This document shows, piece by piece, positions 26,401-41,400 of a stretch of DNA of 64,000 nt. This stretch comes from Epiperipatus broadwayi. Its lineage: Eukaryota > Onychophora > Udeonychophora > Euonychophora > Peripatidae. The stretch is from the NCBI GenBank assembly GCA_028023455.1, contig JAQFVV010006695.1, positions 248,001 through 312,000 of the forward strand, read 5' to 3'. The notes below the pieces were generated by a model. It was not told the DNA's origin. It saw only the letters and a program-made list of their open reading frames with translations, and ran no database searches. The translations under genes were made by a program, and so were the position numbers. Each line of letters starts with the position of its first letter. The first letter of the stretch is position 1.

Positions 26401-29400
26401 AGCATCTGGTATACCATTGACTTCTATACTCCATCATCATTACTATTTGATATCTAAACAGATATGTATCATCCATGATATATATTTTACCCAAGTATAG
26501 AACACTTGTTTCCAAAAATTGTTACTTTTTTTTTTTTAATGTTCAGTTAAAATCTCAATTTAGCTTTCATTTTACTAATCTTGATCCAAATCATTTCCCC
26601 CATAAGATCATCTTTGCACAATCATAAACTAGTGAAAACAAAACTTCATGGTCTATCTCTCTGCAAAAATCTTTTTTCTTCCCTTTTTTAGAGACCATAA
26701 ATACAACAAAAAGATGATAGCAAACCAAATAAACACTAGTATAAAGCAAAAATTAATGAGAGAGGGTTTTATATATATATAAATTTTTCCCTTTTATAAT
26801 TCTTTTACATAAAAGAAAATGTTGAATCACCATGCAGATAGTCAGTATTAACACTTTATCTTTTTTATCTTGTATAAAAATAACACAAAACTTTATCTTT
26901 TTTATCTTGTATAAAAATAACACAAAGAAAAATTTGCATTTTCTTTATACTATAATCTTTAACTGACATATAATTACAAACTTTTTAACAAGGTTTGATC
27001 GCCTGATTCGATTACCAACAACTGAAAAATATTGTACATTGAATCAGTATAAGATTCATTTTATATTAATAAGATTAAAAAAATCTTATTAATTAATCCA
27101 TTATAGAATACCTAAATACCTTTCTCTTTTCTTTCATTAAAAAAAAAAAAAAACTTATAAAATTATTCACATTCCACATATCACTTAACAAAATTTTTAT
27201 ATAATTATTTGATACTAATTAACGAATGAATTAGTGATATTCTTCTCTTTATATTTTATACGGTTTAATTAAAATTAAAATTACAACTTCAAAGAAAAGA
27301 ATTCTTAATTTTAAAAGAAATTACATTATAATAAAACAAAATGACAAGACAAAATATAATTTATAAAATGTGTGTACACACCTTTCGATCCACAGACACA
27401 TTTGAACTTATTTTATACCCTTTTTATCTTTTTCTGGCTAAAGTTTATTTATATTAAAATACTTCAAACCTTGTGAAGAGGCTCAATCCCCGTCACACTA
27501 TACATGGGTAAAATATATATACAAATACCTTCAAGGGTAAACACAAGATATTTAGAATTCTCATTTCACTCTAGCAATATGAATACAAGAATGCCCATAC
27601 AACATAAACTGATGCATGTAACAAAACACACCATATCATTCTTCTCAAAAGCATACCTTTCACTATATTCCAAAGTAACTTTCATAAACAATATTTATCA
27701 CAAAGATCCCATAGTATTTCCAATCATAATCTTCATGATATTATTCATATCAAGTGTTTATTGACAGTAAAGAAAGCTCCTGTGAAAAAGGAAATCAATC
27801 ATTATTTCACTCAGAAATTACAATTTCATATACTTGAAATATGGTTTAGAATTACATGCAATTGCCGTATATAGGATGCAACAAAACAATTAACCTCATG
27901 GCAAGAATATTCCCACATTTTGAGAGAACATTTAATATAACACTAGCAGATAAACCTTCTCCTTACACGAAATTTATTCAAGCAACTTTAGTATCAATTG
28001 ACCATTTGACTAGCAATATAAAAATTTTCTCAAATAGAAAATGATACTATTGGAAAAATCATGCATTTCCATATCCAAATGTAAATAAAAATGCAGACAC
28101 TCCAATATTTGGCATTAATAATAAGCAAATAAGAAGAGGACTTAAGTGTTGGACTCTTTAAGTCTTTGCCTATCTCATACTTTCTTAGGTATAAAATAAA
28201 CCTTACCAAAACAGAAACTACAGATAAAGTGTACCATAGGAAAGTAAAGGAACAAAAAAAAAAGGTCTTCACAATGCTTCATTATACATCACAAAATACA
28301 TTAGAAATACAATATCACAATCTATTCTATCATTCCAAAGACCTGCTTTGCAGAAATAAGAAGCACCACATTAATACTATATATTATGTGGGGTACAAGA
28401 TGTATTTTTCTTTATAGCAAGACTACTAAAAGTTACCCTATTAAATTTAAAAAAAAAAAGATGCAAATACAATGAAAAGACAAAAAAATGACTGCCAGAC
28501 ATCTTTGCAGCTACATTGTCTCTTATAATTCAATGTTCTAACCTATTAAGAAATGTGACAACTATGTTTTAACATTTAATTGTTAATATACTTTGACTAT
28601 GATATATATTCATAATGTATAACATTTCTTTTTTTCACTCTAACCGACTAGTAATCAATTTAATGCAGACTTGGTCAAGTTTTATGAATTGATCTTTATT
28701 TCTAATTTGTAATATCCTATGAATAGATAATAATTATATTTTTGAAATATTATCATCAACCTCACCATAATAATAAGAACAATAATAATAATAATAACCA
28801 CAACAATAACAATAAATATTTGTTTATTTATTACACATAGTGACTAACGATTCCTGGAAATTTTTTATTCCTGGAAAATAAAATTAACATTGCTGGTAAT
28901 CTCAAGAATCCTAGAAACTTTAAAAAACTTAAATTATAAGGGAAAATTGTGGAAATTTTGAGAAAAAGTAAACTAAACATGTTTTCAAAAAATCAAATTT
29001 ATTTCAAAATTGAAAAAAAAAAAGAAAATGCAAAAACACATAATAAAATGTATTTGATTTGTTATTTATTTAAGAAAAACCATATTAAAAAGACAGACAG
29101 TCCAGGGCTAAGTTGCTTAAAGGTGATCTTTTTTTTTTTGAACAAAATTTGACAACATCAATATACCTTTTTGTTTTCAATTGAGGTGGGCTGTACAGTC
29201 ATCAAAGCATCCAACAACTTTTGAAGATTTTTTTGTTAGGTTTCCTGTACTTTCATATATTTGTAATTCATTTTATAGATTTTTTGTCAGATTATCTGTG
29301 TTTATTTCTATTTTTTTATTTTTAAGTGCTGCATTGATAGCATCAACCAATCTATAATTTATACATGAATTTGCCCATTATCTTTTTCCCATGAATCCTC

Positions 29401-32400
29401 TTGTTGAGTTTCCTTTTCACTTCTATCATATTCAATGTCTATATCAAATAACTCATTAAGAATCTCACTAGCATAACAAGTAATTGCAAACTTTAATAAT
29501 GAAGGAAAATCTTCTATAGCAGTAGATTGTAAATCCAGTTTGGAGAAATTTTGTTAAAGACACAAGATCTTGGTTTTTTTTCATTGGATGATGCAAAATT
29601 TCAAAACTTCCAATAACAGTTTTGAAATATTATACTCATTTTTATATAAAGAATCAAATAAAAATTTCAAAATTGTATCAGCCATAATCAATTTCCACCA
29701 CATCTTACCAATGCTTCAACAACTATTTTAATTGGCTTAAGTGCATTGCTAATATTCCTTAATATTGAAATATTATTATTATTCAGTAATGTTAAGGAAC
29801 CCAAATCTTTTAATATTTCTCAACATGAGTCAACTATTTTTAGGAATCTTTCAACCATGGTCACAATGCTATTCCACTTGGTTTTGCAATCTAGAATCAA
29901 ATTTAACACTTTATCATGCTTTATCTTGATATGTTCTTTAATATTTAAACAGCATTAAACTGTTGCACATGCGCTTTGGATTTTTAACTATAAAATGAAT
30001 GAATACTAACACTTCAACCACATGATAAAGTCTTTGAAAAAGATAGAATGGCCATCTATCTTTTCGAACCCAAATGCTTTTGTATGGGCGAATACAATAA
30101 TGCTGTTTAAATATTACAGTTTATAAAAAACATCATGCTATATAAAATAATTGATTTATTTACATACATTAAATTTCAAATAAGAATGACGTATCGTAAA
30201 TTCTAGTAAATTTCACAGCGTCATTCATTCAAGCATGTAAAGGTAATTTAAAGTGATTATTTAATATCTTCACACTTTCACTTTCAAACACTTAAGATTT
30301 GCCCATACAAAAGCGTTTGGGTTTGAAAAGACAGATGGCCATTCTATCTTTTCCAAAGACTTTATCATGTGGTTGAAGTGTTAGTATTCATTCATTTTAT
30401 AGTTAAAAATCCAAAGCGCATGTGCAACAGTTTAATGCTGTTTAAATATTACAGTTTATAAAAAACATTGCGATATATAAAATAATTGACTTGATATGTT
30501 CTTGTAATATTGAGTTTCTTATCGATAAAGTTCTAAAAAACTTTACAATTTTTCATAACATTTGCAATGCAGGTTTAATATCTTCTATTTCACATCTTTG
30601 GGTTAAAGCATCATTTGCTTCATCATCAATACCGGATTCAGAAAAGTCAGCATTAGTTGATCTATATTCATTTTCAGTGCTATCAGTTTGATCAACAATA
30701 TAACTTTCAATTTTTTTATAAATTACAATTACTACAGCTAAATATATGCTATGATTATAACATAATTGGTGGATATATTCTGACAATTTTCCATATTTTA
30801 CCATAATGGCATCACTATTGTTAGTTGATGCAACTACATCTGATAAATTTATGCCAAAATCAGATAGTTTGGAATTGACGAGTTCAATTATTGTATCAGC
30901 TGTACAATTTCCTTCAATTCTTATTAATTCTATTGTTTATTAAAATGGACCTTTATGTTTAAATACCAACAATTCTGTAAAGTCATCCACTCATCTAATG
31001 TAAGACTGAATTTTCTACAAACATCTTTATGAGATTTAATTTTTGCTATTACTTTACATTTTTCCAACTTATAAAACTCATGAATTAATTTCATTACATT
31101 TATTTTTGCTCATTGGTAAATTATATTGCAAATCTTTGAATGCTTGGCGAATAAATTCATTTTTAGATATTCTTTGGATTGAAAATCTACCAATGATTGA
31201 AAGTCTGACTACTATTTCTGACAGATTGGTTTTTAGTAAAAAATAATATTAGAGTGAAGGATGATTGTCAATTTTGTCGAAACATTTTCTACATTTCTTG
31301 GATCAGCAACTTGATCATCATTTGCATTTTGTTTCTGTAAATTAATTTTGTGAAATGTTAGAAATGCTTTGTTAGGCCACTATTTGATGATCCCTTACAA
31401 CTTAATAACTTATTTACACATTTTAAACATTTCACTTTTTTGTCTTCTTTTTCTTTTGTGAAATATGTCCACACAGAATCTGTCATAGATATTTTTTAGT
31501 TGCTTATAAATTTATTCTCTGCAAAAAATATTTTTAATAAAAAGATGTTCAAAATATTACTACCTACTATGATTTTGAAAGCTCAGTGTTAAAATGATAA
31601 TTTTATTAGTCCCTATCAAATAAAATTATTCAGTTATTTCAGAATATTTTTATATTTTTTACAGGTGCATATTGTTATTTTATTGTTTATCATTACTTTG
31701 ACAACTTTATAGTTAATTTTATGAACTGTTTTCCTATTTTTATTATAATATTTAAACTATTTAAATATGTATTACATATTTTTGGTATTTCACCTTCAAA
31801 GTGAAAATAAAATAGTGAACCCACTGTATGTATAATATAAATAAATATAAATTAAACTTATAGTATAACAACTTCATAAATATAAAGGAGCACTACCAAT
31901 TTCAAAGCTAATTGCACTAACTTCTTTTTTCAATTACAGTACTACAACTGCAAACTGAGAATTGGGAGGGAAATCTCCAAATAACCCACAAAGAAATTCT
32001 ACCATTCTAAGTTACATGTAACACACATGCCTGATTATACTACAGACTAGTAACTCAAACAAAAGGATTTTCAGAACTTTTAGAAAGGAGCACAATAGTC
32101 ATACAAATGCATTTCATAATCAAATAGCTTAATTGTTTTGTAAAATAATATTATTTTATTTTTTAGTTAATGGTCCAGGCACCATATTGAATTTTTAAAA
32201 AACCTAACTTGAGACACAATTTTCACAATAACTTCAGTTTTAATAATGTTACAGCAAAAAAACTTTACATTGATAGAAACTAGAAAAACTGAGGCAAGTA
32301 ATAAGGCTAAAACAAATAGTGATTACTCTTTAAAAATAAGGGGAAAAAAGAAATTTCAACATCTGAAATAATTATTACTTTATTGTTTGTTCATAACTTC

Positions 32401-35400
32401 TAATTTATCATTAAGTAAGTTTAAATTACATCTTCATTGATTATTTATTTGTATTCCTCACAAAATTCTCACTCAAACCATATATAATACTTCTTAGCTG
32501 AGATAATCATTAGCTTCAGAATCTCCAAAACTAGTCTCATAAGAATTCTTCATTTTTATCTTGTCCACAAAAGTTAACAAATCTCAAGGCATCTATAAGA
32601 AAAAGATTCCTCCTAATAAAAAATAGAAAACAAATCATTTTCAGGTGGATATGCATTTGTCATCATAAACTAGAAATTGTAGATTACTGTCTATCGATGA
32701 TAAAATGAGTTTCATCCCTTTATTTTATTTTTGTGTACCCAGTGATGTTTATATTCTCTATGCACACCAGTGATGCTATCTTGCTATATTTATTATCCCA
32801 CAGATATAATTTATTTGCATAGAGCTCATTTGCTAGTTATAGACTTGATAATAATGTGATGCAAGATGTGGCAAAACTACTGACTCTACAACATGAGTAT
32901 CAAGATATAGGCAGGAATCAGAATTTGATTCTTTGCCTGCATACATTTCCATGTGTTATATACATAACTATTGTGGCTATCTCCACACACACACACACCA
33001 TTTGAAATCTCTTTTTATTGGTTTTAAGAGTTTATATTTTCACATAGTACTATGCCCAGTAAATTTTGTGATTGCTTTATCAACTGCAACCTTTTTGTAC
33101 ATCTGATAATCAATCTTAAAATTTACATTGCACTGCTCTATATATGAAATTATTACTTGTTATACAAGCACAAACATGCAAGAGTAAATACTAATACAAA
33201 TATAAACAGATGATCAGAGACCCAAAATTACATTGTACATAAACCACTTATTATATTTGAATACAAATTTATATACAGTACTGTATAATAAAGAGCATAA
33301 ATGATTTAATATTATATAATTTATATACTACATAGATACACCAATACAATTGCAAACACATTAATAAATTATACCATTTATCAAATAATTTAAAAAAAAT
33401 TTAAAATACTATTAAAATAATTAAAAAATTAAAACTGAATACTTACACCAGAAAAGAAAAAATTAAATGCATCTATTAATAAAAATATTAATAAACAATT
33501 CAAATTTTATCTTATTTCAACTTGTGATATGCCATTTTAAAGATTGATTTAAGTAGTAATGAATGCAGGATTTCTGTTGACATTATACTTATAGTTTTCA
33601 TGCAATTTAAAACAGAAAACAAAAATTCAACTAATCAGCTGCTGCAAATGTCTGACACGCTACAACTACTCAACCCATTTTAAGATGTTATCTTTCATTA
33701 AGACACATTGCTGTCCATATTAAAATACATAAATTTGCAGAGGATTTCAATTTTAGACTTCCTAACAAGTGATCGTATATGAGATATTAGTGTAATTGTT
33801 CTTAAATTTTTTACCAGGAAATTTTTTGTTTTTTCCCGGTAAAGAAGAAACAAAAAAACCATTTTTCAATCCATTAATTACACAATATATAAAAGAGATG
33901 AAATAAAATAAAATAACTCCAAATAAGAAGAGACTTATGCATGTGCATGAAATTATTCATAATCAGAGTTGGCCCAAGAAAAGAGTGAGGTTTGAAGCAA
34001 TGTTTTCATGGAAGAGGATGTGTTTTACAATGGTAAAAAATACTTACAAATTTAAATAACTTATTATCTTGTTTGTAGATATATAAAACAAGTCTATAAT
34101 GATTCGCTCTGTTAAAAATTTCATTTATTTTGAATGAGAATTTGTTACAAAAAAAAAAAAAAAAGCATTCAAATAAACAAAATATAATTGATTGCATTAT
34201 ATGTATTTATTTTGTTTACTCAAATATTGATACCATAAAATTGCACAAATTAGTATTTATCATGTATAAATAATTACTTATTTATTATTATTCATAAATT
34301 ATAAATGCAACTTTGTGCAATGTTATTGAATCAATATTTGAGAAAACAAAATAAAATATATGTAATGCAATTATCTTTTTTCTTAAAAGGTTTTATCTTC
34401 TGCTTCGGATTGAGGATATTTCATTTACTTAATAGACCAATGTTGGAGTGTTAATCTCAATGTATTATATATATATTATTTCCTTAAATATTTTATTGGG
34501 GATTTGTTATTACCATCATTGTAATTTAATTTTTTTGCAAATTCTAATTTAATAGATAAAACTGTAAGTGAAAAGAATCATTCTTGGCCTATGTGATTTC
34601 ACATTAACATGACAAGAAACTACTTGGTAAAATATTTAAACATATACATTGTACATAGTGAACAATCTATGCCACCACACAATCAATACTTCTATAAGTA
34701 TACTTTACACATGATAGTCACTGTATATCAAATTACAGTTTTGGCAAAAAAAATAGTTATGTTCAGCAAGTGATAAAACATTTTATTTTTTGATTTTCAC
34801 AGGAAATGTACAACATGCAGATGGGGGACTTAGCTAAGTGCAGAGCTGTGTGCAATCACACCACCCTTGAGCCAACTCTATTTGTAATAACTATCAAATT
34901 CCAAAATTAATTACAAAAACAAAAGAATATATGTACATTAATTATGTGCAAAGCCTACAGCAAAAGTTAATGCAAAAAAACAAAAAAACAATAATAAATA
35001 AAAATAGTTACATGCAATGTGATAATCAACATTGCAAACATTTTTAAATATATGAAACAGCTATTTAATTCCAAAATTAATAATAATAAGATGAATTTCA
35101 TGATGATTATAGAAATCAATTTGCAAATCGTAAGAACATTTTTAATTGATAAGTGGCGATACTGCTTATTTTTTTTGCAATGAACTTTGCTTTTTGAAAT
35201 ATTTAACCAATTTGATGAAAGCAATGAATATTAACCCTTCACAGAGAGTTTTGAAATAATTTTTATAATGTAAATGAGCTATCATTGAAAACATGCTTAA
35301 GTTCACCATAGAATTCTTTGGTATTAGTATTCATTCATTTGTTATATATGTCAAATGCAACAGTGATGTGATTTTTAATAGCAGACACTATAATACCACA

Positions 35401-38400
35401 TCTAGCAAGCTGAGATACATATAGATTGGTCTTACAATCTCATCATCATATTTTTAGAATCTTATAGAGCATCCATAAATGAAATTTTTTAATATCTTTA
35501 TATAATGTCAATAAAAATCTATGTCTAATTTCCAGATAATAAATTGACAAAATAAAAGCTCTATATACAGTTAGTTTAATAATTTCAAGAGTATCTATCT
35601 GTTGTCATTGCATTTTATTCAATATTATCAAAGTTTCGATTGCTTAATACAATACTGAATTTTCTATTTAGGTTTTTGAATATTATTAAACAATTGAAAC
35701 AATGACATTTTTTAATAAAATTTAAACATTAGAAAAATTGTGTGAAAAAGATAATTTACTTATTATTACTATGATGAAATAAACTATTTTTAATATGTTA
35801 AATGCACCGCAGAACATTGATGTTATCTCAACATCCAAGCCTAGCCTTTTCTCTATAAGGGTACCAAAATATTTAAAGTGATTCATATTCTCAAATTCAT
35901 AACCCTTCAAGCTAAAAACTGCTAAAGATGTTTTTTTCCATGACACCAACTAATTCAGATAAATACTTTAATGATTATTATCAATCATTTATTAAACTAG
36001 AAGTCATTTCTCTCATTCTCCATATATAATAAAATTACCAATCTTACTTTTTATATTTTAATATATTTTTCAGACAATAGAAAAACAAAAAAGCATGCTA
36101 ATAACAATTAAGATCTATTTTAACCATGTAATCTCTTACTAAACAAAATTCCACAAAGCTTCTCAAATTTATACTGTATAAGAACTTAGTCAACAATTGA
36201 TTTTCAATAAATAGTTAAATGAGTAATCAAATCACTTTAAAATAAACAACTTTGAAGAGAACTCAGATCTGAATGAGATCAATAAGAAAATAAAAGATAC
36301 TCAACTAAAAACTTTTGTAAAAATAACTAGTACTATATAAAACAGAAATTAATTACCAAAACTTCAATTGAGGCAAGATAATGTATGAAAATATTTTAAA
36401 ATTACCCATTTAGAAGTAATATATAGAATTATGTAAAATAGTATAGAAAAGAATTAATGATGACATAAAATCTAATATAAATATGGAGAAGCAAGTAAGA
36501 TTATAGAAGAAAACAAAACTCTGGAAAGTGTAAAAATTTATAGGTATTAAAAAGAAAATTGATTAGACAATAAAAGATTTTACTGTTAATAAAAAGAGGG
36601 ATGATATCATGAAGTATAGAAGAATTCTACCAAGAACTATATAGTAATAAATTACCTCCCACAAAGACAACATTTGAAATTTAAAATATTTTAAATCAAT
36701 GAAGAATAGAAAAGCCCAAAAAATAACACAATAAAAAATCAAAGAGATTGAAAAGACATGGATAAATTGGGTAAGGAAGTTTGCTGGAATTTATGTGGAA
36801 AAAAAAGCCTATGGATTAGAGAAATTGGATAGAACTTGAAAAGCTTCTCATATTGTAATGAATTGATAATGATTGAAATGATGACTTAAAAACTTTTACA
36901 TTTAATTTAATCTTAGAAATTGACTTTAATAAATTATAAATATATTTAAACAATTTTCATATAAATATGTGATAATCTCCAATTTTTAAAATTTTATTTC
37001 TTTCTATTTACATGCCAATCATACATTTTCAAGAATAATTATTCTCACTCTTTCATTTCAGGCTATAATTGGAGACATTTGAAAAATACATGCTGATGGC
37101 TTTTAACAAACATTTTTACCAATCAGTTTTCTTCAGTTATCGGAAATAAAAACAATTACAAAAAGGTTTTATGAAATTAAATAATTTTTTTTTCTAATAG
37201 GTTATACATTATTTCTATAAAAAAAAATTAACTGAAGAATAACTTATTTAAATAATACTTAGACTAATAAAAATAAAATGAATCAAATTGTTTACTTTAA
37301 ATAAAATACTCCATGTTTGAAAAGTCTGAAACCATAATAGTTATATTACTTATGCATTATTGTTCTTGCTATATATACTCTCATTTATGATATTGTGATC
37401 CATGGTTCCAGACTTTTTCAGATACTTACTTAATACAACTTACCTTTAACATTAATTTTTTTAATGCTATCGTTGTCAGATGTAACAGAAACAAATGCAG
37501 CACAATGTATAACAGCACCTACACTGTGACATGCCTTCTCTAATTGATCTGGTAAAAGAATATCTCCCTGAATGTGAACCACAGGAATTTCTGGATTACT
37601 ATTATCTATTTTTTTTTTAAAAAAAATAAAACATTAATTTAATAAAACATATTTTAAACACATAAAATTTATAATTCTTTTGTTAAAAAAATAATCATAT
37701 CACGCTATTCTATCAAAATTTCTTATCTAAATCATTCATCTTACATGTGATTTTTTTCAAAATCTCTTAACACTTCTTCAGATTAAAGCTTATAATTTAT
37801 TGTTATGTCTTCAAGCAATATCTCCAATCCAGATCTTCCATTTTAATTCTTTAGATGGTATCAGTGATATACAATTGTTTGTCATTTGATAACTGCATAT
37901 AATCCTAATATCCCTCTCTATACCTTACTGTGGTTTTCAGTCTCTAAATATTCTTCTATTAAATGTTTATAAGCAACTTCTGGCAAAATATACATAAAAA
38001 AACCTTTTTTCATATATAGGCATATTTCCTTTAAATATTGGATTATATATAGCACACATTATTCAATATATTTTAACATTTGTTGTTCATTTTTTAAAAA
38101 AATAAGAAACAATATCTTTCATATTATTAATAAACCTTAGCATAAAAATAGCAGATCACAACAGTTTCATACAATTATCAAGATTAGTCTTTTTTTGTTG
38201 TTTTTTTCTTAAACACTTTTTTCATTTTCTTTAACTGATAATCAGTACTCTGGCCAATTACTCTAAGACAATTTCTTAAGGACATCACCATTTTTACTAT
38301 TTAATTCTTATTATCCTTTTAATTTTTGCTATCTAATACATATATCATATGCTTTTATCTTCAAATATATGATTAATCCAAACTTGCTTTCAAAATTTTT

Positions 38401-41400
38401 GTGTTTGTTGAAATTGATTAATAAAAAATATATTAAGATGGAAGAGAAACTTATTTTTAAAGGAAATAGAATATAATAATGAATTTTATTATGAAGTAAA
38501 GATCAAAGTAAACCTCAGAATAAACAAAGAATAGACAAAAAATTGAATAAACAATTTACTGAAAAATTAGTTGTAATGAAGAATAGGAATTTATCTAATA
38601 TCACTATACAATCAATCATATGCAAATTGATATCATGCTCCCACAACCATCAATTTTCTTTAGAAAGATCATTATTATTTAATTAAAAAAATTAATTATA
38701 TGCAAGAGGAGTTAGGTGCTGCTATTTTTGTCATGACTAACCCAATGAATTTTATAAGTAAGGCAAGAATATGATAGCTGAATTTCTTGACAATTAAACA
38801 AGTCTAATTTAATCACTTTTTCTGTAATATTTACTAAGACAGCATGAAATGTAATTGTAAAATATTTAATCTATATTTAGACAAACAAAATAAATGTACA
38901 TATTAATTAATTTTGTAGATCTGAAAAGTTAGATTACGTGGAAATAAATCCCTAAGATAAACAAGAAATTAGTAATTAAAGTTATTGTACAATAACTATT
39001 GATTTACAGGCAGATAACAAAACTCTAGTCTAATAATAGTTAAATTGTTTTAAACAGAACTAATTAAGTAAAGTCAAGAATGCCCCTTCCCCACGAATTA
39101 CATGGGAAAAATTAAATTAATTACTTCAGTAAAGAAAAAGGAAGATAAGAAGACAAAATAAGATGGGGATATATAAAACTAAAGAAAAAGGACTGAGGGT
39201 TCTTGGTGTCTGATTGCTGTTCTCATTCCATGCATAAGTTGCAGTAAAGATCATCATCGGTGGACAACATTCCTACAATTTCTGCTCCTATAGATAATCA
39301 AGCCAATTAGAACTTTTATTTCCAGTCTTATTATTATTTTATGAAATGCCTCAAGAGACTTGCCGAGGATTTTGGGTAATAAGGAGATAGACTGTGTAGT
39401 GAAGATAAAGTACCTTATTCATTTATCTAGACTGTTTGAATAATTTTATTCAATTATTCATTTTGTTGGCTGATTAGTTATGCTTGCCTAAGTGCAGACT
39501 TATATGTTTATTGAAGATTTAATTAGTTAATTGTTTTAATTGCAAAAAAATTATCTTAATACTACTATATATGTTATTGTTTGTTAACATCAATTGTGTA
39601 TTCATGTTTGCTGGCCGTCCGTTCATAGTTAGGGACACAGCGGTAATATCAAAAACTTCAATAACTTATGACATAATATGGTGCTCCATAGATAAATTAA
39701 TGATAATTTAAAAAAGAAATTAAAATTTTCATTTTATTTTCTTAATAAATTTCCAGAATTTAAAAGGTTGAAATAGAATATATTTTTATTATTTGTAAAA
39801 TTTTAAGTGGTAATATTTGGGATTTACTGAAAAGTAAAAAAGGTCATCCACTATTAGACATTCTGAAATCACATTAATAAATTTGTATTTAAATAGTGTA
39901 GTTTTAATAAAAATGTGTAACTATAATTTGTTCTTTGCAAATTTCTATAGCATTTTTTAAAATTATGGTATTTAAATTTGTAATGATTGTTTTATATATA
40001 AATATAATATCAAATACAATAATAAATAAATAAAAAACTGGAATCTATTCTACAATATTCAATATATCAATACATAAATAAATAACAGCTACCTTTCAGG
40101 CATTACTGCCATTCTCAATAGTATTTACAGATAAAATATAAAAAAAACTAAAATATTATTAAAATCACACCATATAAAATAAATGATCATTTTCTATAAT
40201 TTCTGTATATTTACACAATTATTATTGTATATTCAAAATTATTCCTGTTTGATTTTTCATTTTCATTTTTCATATGCAAAACAAAAATTTCCTTTGCAAA
40301 TAACTGAATACAAATTTACATCTCTTTCTAATATCAACAGAATCTCTTTTTAAATGCACATTTGATTCATTAATATACCTTTATACACAACATTTTATAC
40401 ATAATATTATATTTATTGATTTTTCAGTAGCATCTTTTACATTAATAAATAACCTACAAGTATTTAGTGCCACATTAAATGTAATATTAAAATATTAAGA
40501 AACGATGTAATTATATCACTCTACTATTTTTACGTTGATGAAAAATGTTTCCTCTGCAATCATTTTCTTTTTCTATCTATATGCAACTTTATGTAATATA
40601 CCTAAAATGTATTTTCTTTTATATTCTACATTTTTTAACAATTCATTAGCATGTATTTCAATATTAGATAACTTGTCACTTTGAAATTTACATACCTTTA
40701 TTCCTAAATAATAATGTTCTAAATTCAACCAATTTGTGTGTAAAAGGAAACTTTGACAGGGATGTATAAATACTCTAATTGATAAGTGTTTTATAAACAT
40801 TTTATAAATAATGCTAATATTTTCCTCCATAAATTTAAGACATTATACATTTTATAAATTATATTCAAAACTAGAAATCCATTTCAGTTCATCAATTTTA
40901 TTTTATTTATCTGCAAAAAATGTTTATAATAACCAGTGATCCAATAATAAATACATCAATATATCTAAAATAACCTATAGTATTACATTAACAGAACTGT
41001 TTCAATATATTATCCGCATAACATGCCAAAATATAATTTCATATAACTGAGGTCAGTAAACTCATGAGCCAGCTTTTTTTCTTATAATAAATATGATTTT
41101 CATAAATTGCTACCAAATTTTAATCAATAAATATCCATATATTTTTACTAAATAAATATACAAACTTGCATAATTCCTTATCACATAAATATGATCAATT
41201 ACTTAAATTTATTTTTTTCACTTTTTATAGAAACATACAATTCTATAATATCTAATGTAAATAATCTATCTTCTTCATCTAAAAACAATTCATCAATATT
41301 TTTGACTAAATCAAAGGATAAAATTTTAAGTTTAATAAAATCCTAATTTTTCCTGCAAAAAAAAATCCCAATATAAACAAATGTTTGGCAATATATATAT

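Noticed and set aside
27504-28417. Cluster of short plus-strand frames
   Set aside because: Low-complexity composition typical of A+T-rich DNA; no domain and no splice-consistent joining.
28837-31826. Complete hAT element with ends TAGTGACT and CCCACTG
   Set aside because: The two ends are only weakly complementary and no 8-bp duplication was found, so only the transposase relic is called.
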